A stretch of 64,000 nt of DNA from Shinella lacus (GTDB lineage Bacteria; Pseudomonadota; Alphaproteobacteria; Rhizobiales; Rhizobiaceae): contig NZ_WHSB02000008.1 in NCBI RefSeq assembly GCF_010994755.1, positions 1 to 64,000 of the forward strand, given 5' to 3'. A program made the position numbers and the translations under genes. Positions 1 through 7,980 of this stretch are shown in pieces (the stretch's first letter is position 1; every line of letters starts with the position of its first letter). The notes beneath the pieces are model-generated. The model saw only the letters and a list, made by a program, of their open reading frames with translations, made no database searches and had not been told where the DNA came from.

Positions 1-88
1 CACCCGCACCGCGTCGCAGCTTCACGTCGTGGATCGTGGCGGTGTCGGTTGCGTCTCTCGGCGCGGCGGCGGTTCTTTTCTTGGCCAT
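1..88 (-). CDS. N-terminal fragment of an unidentified protein, cut by the window edge
   Basis: A minus-strand reading frame opens with ATG at 88, preceded by an AGGAG Shine-Dalgarno with an 8-base spacer, and runs off the left edge after 29 codons. The visible peptide starts MAKKRTAAAPRDATD and is basic and Ala-rich, as in the disordered N-termini of nucleic-acid-binding proteins. No family can be named from so little. The call rests on the good ribosome site and the open frame only. Confidence 0.45.
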   Translation of the reverse strand, partial: MAKKRTAAAPRDATDTATIHDVKLRRGAG

Positions 89-135
89 GGATGCGGCTCC
101 TGGTGAACTCGTTTGAGGGCAAGGTTGCGCGGAAA

Positions 136-162
136 CAAAAAGGCCGCCCTGCAAGGCGGCCT
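136..162 (-). terminator. Rho-independent terminator of the yciE/F-like gene
   Basis: Perfect 8-bp stem AGGCCGCC/GGCGGCCT (141-148 and 155-162) with a 6-base loop. Read on the minus strand it is followed directly by TTTTTG. It lies about 20 bases past the stop of the ferritin-like gene at 181. Confidence 0.85.
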
Positions 163-180
163 GATCTGCTTGCGACCAGT

Positions 181-687
181 CTAGCTGGCTTTCTTCGTCG
201 AACCCTTGGCGTTTGCCGAGGATTGGCCGAGGGCCGTCAGCTTCCGGTCGGTTGCAACCTCCTCCTGGAGATTGGCCTCCAGAAGCGGAACCGCGTCCTT
301 GAGGCCAAGCTGCGCCGCCCAGGCCTTGAGCGTGCCGTAGCGGGCGATCTCATAATGCTCGACTGCCTGGGCCGAGGAGATGAGGCCGGCATCGAGCGCC
401 GCGGTGCCCTTGTAGTCCTCCATGATCTCCTCGCCTTCCGCGATGATGCCCTGGATGGCCTCGCAGGTCTTGCCGCGGGCCGGCTTGCCAAGCAGCTCGA
501 AAACCTGTTCGAGGCGCTCGATCTGGCCCTGGGTCTCGTCGCGGTGCTGCAGGAAGCCGGCTTTGGCTTCGTCCGACTGGGCCGCACGCGCCATCTTGGG
601 CAATGCCTTCAGGATCTGCTTTTCGGCGAAGTAGATGTCCTTGAGCGTATCAAGGAAGAGGTCGTTGAGAGTCTTTTCCGAAGCCAT
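181..687 (-). CDS. YciE/YciF-type ferritin-like stress protein (DUF892)
   Basis: 168 aa, the usual length of the family. It opens with MASEKTLNDLFLDTLKDIYF and continues with the helical LxALPKMARAA and HRDETQGQIERLEQVFELLG segments. Glu and His residues spaced along the helices (AEKQ, HRDE, EEIMED, EHYE) fit the four-helix ferritin-like fold that can bind a di-metal site. Members are cytoplasmic and are induced by osmotic or general stress; the exact activity is not established. The C-terminal tail is Lys/Ser-rich. A GGAAC-type stress promoter lies about 40 bp upstream and a terminator follows. The divergent neighbours are also stress genes. Confidence 0.9.
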   Translation of the reverse strand: MASEKTLNDLFLDTLKDIYFAEKQILKALPKMARAAQSDEAKAGFLQHRDETQGQIERLEQVFELLGKPARGKTCEAIQGIIAEGEEIMEDYKGTAALDAGLISSAQAVEHYEIARYGTLKAWAAQLGLKDAVPLLEANLQEEVATDRKLTALGQSSANAKGSTKKAS

Positions 688-727
688 TTGAAGTTCCGAT
701 CACGTTTTCGAGAGGTTGGACTCAAGA

Positions 728-752
728 AACCGTTGATCAGGGACGACGTTCC
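728..752 (-). promoter_or_regulatory. Candidate EcfG/RpoE2 general-stress promoter for the ferritin-like gene
   Basis: Read on the minus strand: GGAAC (752-748), 17 bases, then GTT (730-728), within a GGTTTC -10 element. This fits the alphaproteobacterial EcfG-type pattern (GGAAC, 16-17 bases, GTT). It ends about 40 bp before the ATG at 687. The match is by eye and no transcript data are available. Confidence 0.6.
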
Positions 753-925
753 TGCGGTTCTAAAATAAACCCTGTGTGGTGATGGCAACCAGAGATGATG
801 TGGTGAGGACCGGAAAGCTGATGAATTCGATGCGAAAGCTGCACTGGACGCCGTCTCTTTGATGATGGCCGACTGGAGGGCCGCTGTTGCACTGAGAGCG
901 GCAAAATCGCAAGCGAGGTCTGCTC

Positions 926-952
926 GGAACAAAGGTGAGCCATGTGGGTTTC
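926..952 (+). promoter_or_regulatory. Candidate EcfG/RpoE2 general-stress promoter for the PRC-barrel gene
   Basis: GGAAC (926-930), 16 bases, then GGTTTC (947-952). Spacing and -10 element are the same as in the oppositely oriented candidate at 728-752. It lies 32 bp before the chosen ATG at 984. If it is a promoter, the longer reading that starts at 942 lies within it and cannot be the true start. Confidence 0.6.
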
Positions 953-983
953 GTCAACTCCAATCCATATGGAGGAAACCGAC

Positions 984-1280
984 ATGGACCACACAAATCA
1001 CGTACGCCTCACCGCTGCCGAACTGACGCCTGACGTTTTGGAAGGCGCAACCATTTACGGCGCAGACGACCACAAGGTCGGCACCCTCGACCACGTCCAT
1101 GGTGCTGGCTCTGGAAGCACCGCTGTGATCGACGTCGGCGGGTTCCTTGGCATTGGGGCGAAGCCGGTCGGCGTTCCCCTAACCGACCTGGAGTTCATGC
1201 GCGACGAAGACGGCGACGTTCACGCGGTGACGACCTGGACCAAGGATAAGCTCAAGGAAATGCCCGAACATCATCATTGA
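984..1280 (+). CDS. PRC-barrel domain protein
   Basis: 98 aa from the ATG at 984, chosen because GGAGG at 971-975 sits 8 bases ahead. In-frame starts at 942 and 969 lie in the promoter or lack such a site. The sequence has the PRC-barrel pattern: EGATIYGADDHKVGTLDHV, then a glycine-rich turn and VIDVGGFLGIGAKPVGVPL. The tail is PEHHH. Such small proteins are common stress-induced cytoplasmic proteins in rhizobia, with unknown ligand. A terminator at 1301-1325 makes it monocistronic. Confidence 0.85.
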   Translation: MDHTNHVRLTAAELTPDVLEGATIYGADDHKVGTLDHVHGAGSGSTAVIDVGGFLGIGAKPVGVPLTDLEFMRDEDGDVHAVTTWTKDKLKEMPEHHH

Positions 1281-1300
1281 TCAGCATTTCCGCAATCCTG

Positions 1301-1325
1301 AAGCCCGGCTCGATGCCGGGCTTTT
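1301..1325 (+). terminator. Rho-independent terminator after the PRC-barrel gene
   Basis: Perfect 9-bp stem AAGCCCGGC/GCCGGGCTT with loop TCGAT, followed by TTC. It lies 20 bp after the stop at 1280. Confidence 0.85.
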
Positions 1326-1362
1326 CGTTCGTAGATCGGCTCAAAACTCGCGAGAGATTGAA

Positions 1363-1602
1363 ATGGTGGACAAGGAGCAGCGGCAACGTGAGCGTGCCTA
1401 TAAAATCTGGGAGGATGAGGGCCGTCCGGACGGTCAACATGCCGACCATTGGAGGCGCGCCGGGGAGGAGGGGCAATTGAGCGACCAAGAGTCGGATGAG
1501 GTGACCCGGGTCAATCAGCAAGCCGACGACGAATTCGCACGCGGCGACAGGGAAAGCGAGCCCGAAAACATCAAGCCTCCCTCAGTGGCAAGTCCCGATT
1601 GA
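1363..1602 (+). CDS. DUF2934 family small protein
   Basis: 79 aa. The N-terminus REREAY-like segment (RQRERAYKIWEDEGRPDGQ) followed by HADHWRRA is the DUF2934 signature of short charged rhizobial proteins. The rest is acidic and probably disordered. GAGAG precedes the ATG. The gene ends 17 bp before the next start, so the two are probably co-transcribed. Function unknown; the family often sits among general-stress genes, as here. Confidence 0.8.
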   Translation: MVDKEQRQRERAYKIWEDEGRPDGQHADHWRRAGEEGQLSDQESDEVTRVNQQADDEFARGDRESEPENIKPPSVASPD

Positions 1603-1619
1603 CGTTGCTGGAGGCCAAG

Positions 1620-1829
1620 ATGAGCGAAAGTTTCAATAAAGGCGACAAGGTTAAATGGGAGACGAGCCAGGGCGAAACCGAAGGCAAGGTCGTTAGGAAG
1701 CAGACCGGCGAAACGAAGATCAAGGACCACACCGTCAAGGCCACGAAAGGCGATCCGCAGTTCATTGTCGAAAGCGACAAATCGGGCAAGCGGGCAGCGC
1801 ACAAACCCGAGGCACTCAAGAAGGCTTAA
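1620..1829 (+). CDS. Hypervirulence-associated TUDOR-like domain protein (DUF2945)
   Basis: 69 aa from the ATG at 1620, which has GGAGG five bases upstream; an in-frame start at 1599 lacks this and overlaps the previous gene. The sequence MSESFNKGDKVKWETSQGE followed by GKVVRK and HTVKATKGDPQFIVESDKSG is the small beta-barrel of the HVA1/DUF2945 family. It is basic at the C-terminus (AAHKPEALKKA). No function is established. It forms a two-gene unit with the DUF2934 gene. Confidence 0.85.
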   Translation: MSESFNKGDKVKWETSQGETEGKVVRKQTGETKIKDHTVKATKGDPQFIVESDKSGKRAAHKPEALKKA

Positions 1830-2038
1830 AGTCCTGTGTCAGATGTCAGCGTCGAATGCGGCCGGCAAGACACACCTCGACGACTGCAGATGACGCGTGG
1901 CGCATGCTGGCTTCGCCGCCGCCGAGGCTCCGTTCTATCACATCGGAACCAAAGCCCATCGCTATCGGAATTGTGGCAGTCGGACCAAGGGTGCGGCATA
2001 ACATTTGAACAACGGCCCGCGTCGACCATATAACGGAT

Positions 2039-2425
2039 ATGGAAAAGAACCACATACCCCTTGAACAACTGGCACGCCTTCGACGGATACGCGGACTGGC
2101 GCGGCTGATGGACACGGCGTTACGTATTCCCGGCACGGGCGTGTCGCTCGGTGCCGATTCCCTCCTTGGTCTCATCCCCGGTGTCGGCGATTTTGCAGCA
2201 GCAGCGGTGAGCCTCATCATCGTCAACGAGGCGCGCCGTCTTGGCGTGCCGAACGACAAACTTATCAAAATGCTGGTCAATGTGGGCTTCGACACCGTCG
2301 CGGGAAGCGTGCCGGTGCTTGGCGATGTGTTCGACGTCTATTTCAAGTCGAACCGGCGGAATGTTCAACTGGTTTTAGATCACTTCGATCTCGACCACGC
2401 TGACCTCGACCGCGGGCGCCGGTAA
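2039..2425 (+). CDS. DUF4112 family membrane protein
   Basis: 128 aa. The family signature is clear: LMDTALRIPGTGVSLGADSLLGLIPGVGD, then a hydrophobic segment FAAAAVSLIIVNEARRLG and a second, VAGSVPVLGDVFDVYFKSN. The N-terminus is cytoplasmic-like and charged, and the C-terminus is Asp-rich. Two short hydrophobic stretches suggest membrane association. Function unknown. It is convergent with the LysE gene, with only 13 bp between the stops. Confidence 0.85.
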   Translation: MEKNHIPLEQLARLRRIRGLARLMDTALRIPGTGVSLGADSLLGLIPGVGDFAAAAVSLIIVNEARRLGVPNDKLIKMLVNVGFDTVAGSVPVLGDVFDVYFKSNRRNVQLVLDHFDLDHADLDRGRR

Positions 2426-2438
2426 TCGTCCTCGACGA

Positions 2439-3101
2439 CTACCTCGCGATCGCCGGCGCGGGCGATGGACTTCCCGATAGAAACAGGCGAATGCCGAGAC
2501 CCAGCAGCACGAATCCTGTGAACCGCTCCTGCCACGCCAGCAGTTTCGGCCAGCGATGAAGGACGTGGCCGACCGTCCCGGACGCAAGGGCGACGCCACC
2601 CAACGAGAAGATGCCGACGAGTTTCTGGATTGATCCGAGGACAAGAGGCTGTAGCCAGACAGGACCTGGGGCCGGGTCGACGAACAACGGCAGGAAAGTG
2701 AACATGAACAGCAGGGACTTTGGGTTGGTCAGGCTGTTCAAGGTACCTTCGCGAACCGCCTTCCATGCTGAAACCGGCCTGGCCTGCAGCCTTGCTGCCG
2801 ACTGTTTTCCAAAGCTCGCCCGGATCATCCTGCCTCCAAGGTAGATCAGGTATGCAGCGCCCGCCCATTGCAGGACGGTAAGGGCCGACGGGTAGGCGGC
2901 CAAGAGCGACGCCAGCCCCAGAACCAGCAGGCTGACCTGAACCGCACCCGCTACAAAAATCATGCCGACGACCGTCAACAGGGCTGTCTTGTGCCCCTGT
3001 CCCACACCCCGGGCGATGATAAGCATCATGTCAGGGCCGGGTGTGATCTCAAGGACGACGAGCGCCAGAAGAAAGGTCAGGAAGGTCGAAGCGTCAGGCA
3101 T
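2439..3101 (-). CDS. LysE/RhtB family amino-acid exporter
   Basis: 220 aa from ATG at 3101, the start that gives the usual family N-terminus (MPDASTFLTFLLALVVLEIT followed by PGPDMMLI). A start at 3143 would add 14 residues. The PGPDM motif, the glycine-rich G.G.K.AL segment and six hydrophobic stretches match the inner-membrane LysE/RhtB exporters, which expel amino acids or homoserine lactone-like solutes by proton antiport. The substrate cannot be told. No linked regulator is seen. Confidence 0.85.
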   Translation of the reverse strand: MPDASTFLTFLLALVVLEITPGPDMMLIIARGVGQGHKTALLTVVGMIFVAGAVQVSLLVLGLASLLAAYPSALTVLQWAGAAYLIYLGGRMIRASFGKQSAARLQARPVSAWKAVREGTLNSLTNPKSLLFMFTFLPLFVDPAPGPVWLQPLVLGSIQKLVGIFSLGGVALASGTVGHVLHRWPKLLAWQERFTGFVLLGLGIRLFLSGSPSPAPAIAR

Positions 3102-3143
3102 GATCTCGAAATCCGTGAAACCCAGGTACCAGCCTCTTATCAT

Positions 3144-3585
3144 CCCTCTTTGAGTGCCGCTATCGGCATGTCGGCCGGCGAGTGGGGTTCAAGGCATGCG
3201 CCACTGATGAGTACTGGTGGCTCAGTCGGTTGATATTTTGGTAGGTAAACACTCCCTTTTGCAGGGCCGGGGGTTTGCAATTCTGTGCGAGACATGTCTC
3301 TTTGCGCATGACCAAATTGAGTGCACCTGGAGCCTCGAACATTTGAAAAAGCCACAAAAGAACTTTGTCGTTGAGTACAAGGGTGCGCGTCGGAAACCCA
3401 TACCGCAATCCAAATCGATATGGGGCAACGTCGATTTGCGCCGGTTCTCCAAACACGACGGCGACGTTCAAAAGGCTCCGGCTGATGAGCAAGGCGTTGA
3501 TTCAGATACGCCGATGCGCGAGGTACCGGTGTCAACAGAAAATCTATTGCAAGAAACAACATCAAATTTTCTACCGGAGAAACAG
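3144..3585. other. 442-bp non-coding stretch upstream of the SyrB-like gene
   Basis: No supported gene. The reading frame of the SyrB-like gene stays open back to 3217 without a ribosome site, and its translation there does not look like SyrB. The minus-strand frames overlap each other and show no family. It probably carries the promoter and leader of the gene at 3586. Confidence 0.5.
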
Positions 3586-4002
3586 ATGGCCGACGAAACG
3601 AGCATGACCGAACTGGCGTCAACGGAATCCGAAACTGCGCTTCCGAAGGCACCTGAGCCCAAAAAGCGTGGCCCACGAGCCAAGAAGGCAGCGCTGGAAA
3701 CTGTAACCTCTGATGCTTTGGCCGACACGCCTGTTGTAAAAAAAACACGGGCGAAGAGAGGTAGCAAAAATGCCACAGCCGAGGTGAAGCCAACTGCTCG
3801 CCGTGGTGGACGCAAAGCCAAGGATGCGGTCGGGTCGATTGTCGAACCTGCCTCGCAGGCTGTCTCGCCTGTAAAAGCGGCCGGTGAGGAAATGAAGGAT
3901 CTGCTCCTACTTGAGCAGGAAAACCAGCGACTGCGGAAACTGCTTGCGGAAAAGCTCCGCGAGGAGAATGCGGATCTTCGCAAGCGACTGGGTCTTGACT
4001 GA
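3586..4002 (+). CDS. SyrB-like regulatory protein
   Basis: 138 aa from ATG at 3586, preceded by GGAGA at 3576-3580. This start gives the family opening MADETS. The middle is Ala/Lys/Pro-rich and probably disordered, with repeated KKRGPRAKKA, KKTRAKRGSKN and ARRGGRKAKDA patches that look DNA-binding. The C-terminus is a short coiled coil, LRKLLAEKLREENADLRKRL, conserved in SyrB-type proteins. SyrB of Sinorhizobium meliloti affects expression of the symbiotic regulator SyrM; whether this paralogue does is unknown. A stem-loop follows, and a second protein with a related tail lies downstream. Confidence 0.8.
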   Translation: MADETSMTELASTESETALPKAPEPKKRGPRAKKAALETVTSDALADTPVVKKTRAKRGSKNATAEVKPTARRGGRKAKDAVGSIVEPASQAVSPVKAAGEEMKDLLLLEQENQRLRKLLAEKLREENADLRKRLGLD

Positions 4003-4011
4003 CCTGATGCC

Positions 4012-4047
4012 AGAGGATTGGTCGGCTGCCAGGCCGACCGTCCTCTT
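4012..4047 (+). terminator. Stem-loop after the SyrB-like gene
   Basis: Inner stem GGTCGGC/GCCGACC (4020-4026 and 4033-4039) extended by AGAGGA/TCCTCT (4012-4017 and 4041-4046), 10 bp after the stop. There is no T-run beyond TT, so termination may be partial. Confidence 0.55.
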
Positions 4048-4142
4048 CAGCGCGATGGTGCTGGAGCGCTGACAATGGGAATCTTTGTCTCTGCTGCCCA
4101 GTGGGTTACCGGCGCGCAGGATACGATGGGAGTTGCAAAGCG

Positions 4143-4706
4143 ATGGTAAAATCGCCCTGGAAACTTCTCACCGGATTGTTGTATCGGGAAAAGACTGCGG
4201 ATCAGCACGCTGGCCAAGGCAGCGTCGCCGGAATCCCCAACGAGGCCGAGGGGCTTGGAGCCAATCCCACTGCTGCTGAATCAGCGTTTGGGGGCGAGCC
4301 CGCACCTGGGTCCACACAATCGGCGGCGTCGCAAGCTGCCAAGGCCGAAGCTACAGCTCGTCATGAGCCACCGCTGGTAATGGCGACGGAAGTGACTGAC
4401 TTTATGCCGCCCAACGAAGCCCCCGTGTTGGCCCGGGATCGCACTGTGCTTGCCATCGTCGCCGAACGGCAAAATCATAAAGGCAGGGCCCGGCCGAGCA
4501 CCCGAAGGAAGGTCAAGGCGGAAGCGCCGGAGTATACCAGGGATTTGGTGTCGGCTGAGGACTTGGCGGAGCAACGCGCGAGTACACCAGATCCCGTTCG
4601 GGCGCTGGACAGCGAGATTCGTGAATTGCGATACCTGCTGGCGGGGAAGCTGCGGCTTCAAAACGATCAACTGAGACAAATGCTCAGGCGATTTGAGCCT
4701 AAGTGA
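4143..4706 (+). CDS. SyrB-related protein with a conserved coiled C-terminal tail
   Basis: 187 aa from ATG at 4143, with GGGAG ten bases upstream. It starts MVKSPWKLLTGLLYREK, a hydrophobic/basic leader, and continues through a low-complexity Ala/Glu/Pro stretch and a basic patch RPSTRRKVKAEAP near residue 120. The final helix, LRYLLAGKLRLQNDQLRQML, parallels the tail of the SyrB-like neighbour at 3586 (LRxLLAxKLRxxNxxLRxxL), so the two are probably distant paralogues. Function unknown. The stop is 85 bp from the convergent exonuclease gene. Confidence 0.7.
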   Translation: MVKSPWKLLTGLLYREKTADQHAGQGSVAGIPNEAEGLGANPTAAESAFGGEPAPGSTQSAASQAAKAEATARHEPPLVMATEVTDFMPPNEAPVLARDRTVLAIVAERQNHKGRARPSTRRKVKAEAPEYTRDLVSAEDLAEQRASTPDPVRALDSEIRELRYLLAGKLRLQNDQLRQMLRRFEPK

Positions 4707-4791
4707 GCCGTCTATTGGTTCTGGTTGTTGCAAGACTAAGCCCGGCGTTGAGCCAAAACGCTGCAAACGGTCCAGGCGCGCACGTTCCGGT

Positions 4792-5580
4792 CTAAAGGGT
4801 AGCATCGGTCGGGTTGATCTTGATCATAACCGGTGCGTGGTCGCTCGTGTGCTGCCAACTTCGCGGCCGGCGCCTCACGCTTGCCGAGCGCAACCATGGC
4901 AAAACCATAGGGCTCAGCAGGAAGTGGTCTATCCGCAATCCCGCATCTCGTTCGAACGAGTTTCGCCAGTATTTCCAGAATGTGTAGATCCGTTCATCGG
5001 GATGGAGGTGCCGCATTGCATCCGTCCACCCTTGGGCTAGAAGGCCAGCATACGCTTTCTTCACCTCGGGGCGAAACAGTGCATCGTCACGCCAGCGTTC
5101 CGGCGCGTAGACGTCAAGGTCGGTCGGCATGACGTTGAAGTCGCCGACGAGCAGCGCGGGAACGCCAAGTTCGATCAGTTCGGCCGCATAAGCGTGGAGC
5201 CGTGCAAACCAGTGTAGCTTGTAATTGAATTTCGGGCCGGGGGCGGGATTGCCGTTGGGAAGATAAAGGCATCCGATCAGCAGCCCGTCGACGGCGGCCT
5301 CGATGTAGCGACTGTGTTTGTCATCCGGATCGCCGGGCAGGCCGCGCCGTGTCACGACCGGCACTGTGCCCTTGGCAAGGATTGCGACCCCATTCCAGCT
5401 TTTCTGCCCGTGCCAGACAGCTTCATAACCAAGATGCTGCAATTCACGGCGCGGAAATCTCTCATTCGGTGCTTTAAGCTCCTGAAGACAGACGATATCC
5501 GGCTGATCCTCCTCAAGCCAGCGGAGCAGGATGGGTAGCCTTCCGTTCACACCGTTGACGTTGTAGGTTGCGATCTTCAA
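4792..5580 (-). CDS. xthA: Exodeoxyribonuclease III (AP endonuclease)
   Basis: 262 aa from a TTG start at 5580: GGAGG lies four bases upstream and the protein then begins (M)KIATYNVNGVNGRL, the normal family start. The longer ATG reading adds 18 unrelated residues. Metal and catalytic motifs are present: NVNGVN near residue 7, CLQELKAP with the metal Glu near 34, LVGDFNVMP near 150, and SDHAPV close to the end. The enzyme cuts 5' of abasic sites and removes 3' blocks in base-excision repair. It is the first of several repair genes on this strand (SRAP, DinB, helicase). Confidence 0.92.
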   Translation of the reverse strand: MKIATYNVNGVNGRLPILLRWLEEDQPDIVCLQELKAPNERFPRRELQHLGYEAVWHGQKSWNGVAILAKGTVPVVTRRGLPGDPDDKHSRYIEAAVDGLLIGCLYLPNGNPAPGPKFNYKLHWFARLHAYAAELIELGVPALLVGDFNVMPTDLDVYAPERWRDDALFRPEVKKAYAGLLAQGWTDAMRHLHPDERIYTFWKYWRNSFERDAGLRIDHFLLSPMVLPWLRSASVRRRPRSWQHTSDHAPVMIKINPTDATL

Positions 5581-5744
5581 GTGACCTCCACAAGCGGCAC
5601 AGGCGGGCGGCCGCTGTCGCGGAGGGAATGCCACCGTCTCTGGAAGGTTCCTTCACTTGGTTAGAGACTGTTAGGCATGACCGAGGCGCGTCAGGAACCC
5701 ATTGGTGGTCAGCAGACTTGTCACCTCAACAGGAGGTGACTGTG

Positions 5745-6008
5745 ATGTCCAAGAGGTTCGATGAAATGTACATCTCACGCGGCGAGCACAAGGAGATTGT
5801 CGCGTATTACCAGAAGCTTGTGGTGCACATGTCGCGGAAGATTCGGGCTATGCGCGCCTCGAACGAGACAGAGCCTGCGGTCAGCATAAACGAGCAAGAC
5901 GCCGGGCTTAGTGGTGAGAGCGGCAAGTCGGACGCCCTGATGGACGATTTCCAGAATGTCGTCAGGGTGGATTTCCGGCAGAGGCGTTCTGACGCATCCG
6001 TGCATTGA
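5745..6008 (+). CDS. Small conserved-looking protein of unknown function
   Basis: 87 aa. The ATG at 5745 follows AGGAGGTGA at 5731-5739, an almost ideal ribosome site, which supports a real gene. The sequence begins MSKRFDEMYISRGEHKEIVA, is rich in charged residues and has a likely helical N-terminal half. No family was recognised. A possible GGAAC-N19-TT stress promoter lies at 5694-5719. It converges with the SRAP gene, 5 bp away. Confidence 0.65.
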   Translation: MSKRFDEMYISRGEHKEIVAYYQKLVVHMSRKIRAMRASNETEPAVSINEQDAGLSGESGKSDALMDDFQNVVRVDFRQRRSDASVH

Positions 6009-6013
6009 CTGCA

Positions 6014-6781
6014 TCAGAAGAGGGTCGGCTGTGACGCGGGTTCACCCGTCTTGTCGACGATGGTCGTGCCATATGGCTCGCGCGACGCCACAATCAGGGC
6101 GTCATCCGGCAATGGCCGGACCAAAGCTTTAGCTTCATCCCAGGGAGCGTTCATCCAGATCTCGGTTTCCTCTTTTGTCGGAAGCAGAACCGGCATGGCG
6201 TTCTTGTGAATCGGTTTGACGAGCTCGTTCGGGTCGGTGGTCAGGAACGCATAGAGATCGTCGGTCGTCGGACCGTCCTTCACCTTACGGACACTTGTCC
6301 ACTGCGGAACGTGAACACCGGCAAAGAACATGAGCGACTTGCTCTGATCGCGAGCGAACCAGGCGTTCGGCGTGTGCCCGCCTTCTGTCTTGCTTGCCGG
6401 ATCCGGTTCGGCGAAGCTGGTGACGGGAACGAGGCAGCGGTGTTCCACGCCTAACCACTGCTTCCAATGTTGAAGCTTTCGGAGATTCGTCGTTCCGGGA
6501 TCTCGCATGTTGCGAAGGAGATCGTCAAAATCGACCTCCTTGCCCTTCGCTCGGAGCTTTTGTGCCTTTTCTTCAGCAAGTCCCTTCAACACATAAAAGG
6601 GAGCGGGCAGTCCCCAGCGGGCATGCGCAATCTGCTTTTTCCCCGCCGGGGTATTGCGGATAATCGGCCCGAGCTCGTCGGGGTTCATCTGGTAGACGGG
6701 CCTCTGGTTGATTAGGCTTTCGGCGTCGCGCGCCCATCTGGTTGCCCAATCCTTGTCGTCGAGGCGGTAAAGATTGCACAT
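6014..6781 (-). CDS. SRAP-domain abasic-site DNA-protein crosslinking protein (YedK/HMCES family)
   Basis: 255 aa. The start at 6781 is dictated by the family: Met is removed so that Cys2 (MCNLYR) becomes the N-terminal nucleophile that traps abasic sites in single-stranded DNA. Other active-site positions are present: Asn99 in TTNLRK, Glu125 in VTSFAEP, and His192 in PIHKNAMPV. Family members shield abasic sites at stalled forks. No LexA box was seen directly upstream. It lies between xthA and dinB on the same strand, fitting a lesion-handling cluster. Confidence 0.93.
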   Translation of the reverse strand: MCNLYRLDDKDWATRWARDAESLINQRPVYQMNPDELGPIIRNTPAGKKQIAHARWGLPAPFYVLKGLAEEKAQKLRAKGKEVDFDDLLRNMRDPGTTNLRKLQHWKQWLGVEHRCLVPVTSFAEPDPASKTEGGHTPNAWFARDQSKSLMFFAGVHVPQWTSVRKVKDGPTTDDLYAFLTTDPNELVKPIHKNAMPVLLPTKEETEIWMNAPWDEAKALVRPLPDDALIVASREPYGTTIVDKTGEPASQPTLF

Positions 6782-6857
6782 AGGGTGTCTTCCTCCCCAT
6801 CCTATCGCCAGCAAAATAGCGCGCCTATCGTGGTCGACAATGTCATCCGCCGGCGCG

Positions 6858-7946
6858 CTACAAACGAAATTCCATCTGCTGCGTCACCGACTCACCCTTT
6901 TGTCCGAGTGCCGAAAGGGTCACGCCGAGCAGCCGGATCGGCTTACGGAAAGGGTGGGCGCCTTCGAGCAGCATGGTGGCAGCAGCGAGGATCGCGTCAT
7001 CGTCGGCGAAAGGGCTTGGATTGGTTCGACTGCGGGTGATCACCTGAAAGTCGGCGAACCTGATCTTGACCGTCACTGTTTTGGCGGAGACGTCATTGCC
7101 TTCGCAATACCGCCAGACTTTTGCCACCAGCGGATCAAGCTCTCGCTTCGCCTCGTCGAGGTCGGCAATGTCGATGGCAAAGGTGTCTTCCGCTCCGACA
7201 GACTTTCGCTCACGGTCCGGTTTGACCTGCCGATTATCGATGCCGCGGGCGATGCCATGGAAATAGGGTCCTGACTTTCCGAAGTGCTCCACCAGAAACT
7301 CTACCGACTTGTCCCGCAGGTCAGCGCCCGTTTCGATACCCAGCGCAGCCATTTTTTTCGCTGTCGCCGGACCGACACCATGGAATTTCTTGACCGGAAG
7401 GCTTTCGACGAAGGCGGGACCGTTGTTCGGGGTGATGACCGCTTGCCCATTCGGCTTGTTGAGGTCCGACGCCATCTTGGCGAGGAACTTGTTGTACGAG
7501 ATGCCTGCCGAAGCATTGAGACCGGTGGCCTGCCTGATCCTGGCGCGAATTTCCGTCGCGATCTCGGTGGCGATCGCCATGCCCTTCAGGTTCTCGGTGA
7601 CATCGAGATAAGCCTCGTCGAGTGACAGCGGTTCTATCAGGGGCGTGTATTCGGCGAAGATTTCACGGATCTGCTCGGATACGGAACGATAGACGTCGAA
7701 GCGCGGCTTCACGAAGACAAGACCCGGGCATTGGCGCGCGGCCGTTACGGACGGCATCGCGGAGCGAACGCCGAAGACGCGGGCCTCATAGCTTGCGGCC
7801 GCCACTACGCCGCGTGCGGCAGGGCTACCAACGGCAACGGGCTTGCCGCGAAGTTCCGGATTGTCGCGCTGTTCGACGGACGCATAGAAGGCATCCATGT
7901 CGACATGGATGATCTTCCTGACCACCGTTTGAATGTCCTCGATCAT
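6858..7946 (-). CDS. dinB: DNA polymerase IV (Y-family translesion polymerase)
   Basis: 362 aa from ATG at 7946; longer readings run into the helicase gene. The catalytic acidic residues are intact: [13 protein letters not shown] near the N-terminus and [10 protein letters not shown] in the palm. The LRGKPVAVG finger motif and the HhH segment [20 protein letters not shown] follow. The C-terminus QQMEFRL is a plausible beta-clamp-binding motif. A perfect LexA box (7964-7978) lies 18 bp upstream, between this gene and the helicase stop, so dinB can be SOS-induced separately. Plasmid-borne second dinB copies are common in rhizobia. Confidence 0.94.
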   Translation of the reverse strand: MIEDIQTVVRKIIHVDMDAFYASVEQRDNPELRGKPVAVGSPAARGVVAAASYEARVFGVRSAMPSVTAARQCPGLVFVKPRFDVYRSVSEQIREIFAEYTPLIEPLSLDEAYLDVTENLKGMAIATEIATEIRARIRQATGLNASAGISYNKFLAKMASDLNKPNGQAVITPNNGPAFVESLPVKKFHGVGPATAKKMAALGIETGADLRDKSVEFLVEHFGKSGPYFHGIARGIDNRQVKPDRERKSVGAEDTFAIDIADLDEAKRELDPLVAKVWRYCEGNDVSAKTVTVKIRFADFQVITRSRTNPSPFADDDAILAAATMLLEGAHPFRKPIRLLGVTLSALGQKGESVTQQMEFRL

Positions 7947-7963
7947 GTTTCTGGCCACATGAG

Positions 7964-7978
7964 GTTCAGACCGCGTTC
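7964..7978 (-). promoter_or_regulatory. LexA-binding SOS box upstream of dinB
   Basis: GTTC-AGACCGC-GTTC: two direct GTTC repeats with exactly 7 bases between, the alphaproteobacterial SOS box. It sits 18 bp before the dinB ATG, in the 34-bp gap after the helicase stop. Confidence 0.8.
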
Positions 7979-7980
7979 CA

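Noticed and set aside
3217-3585. N-terminal extension of the SyrB-like frame
   Set aside because: No ribosome site, and sequence unlike SyrB; the ATG at 3586 has GGAGA and gives the family N-terminus.
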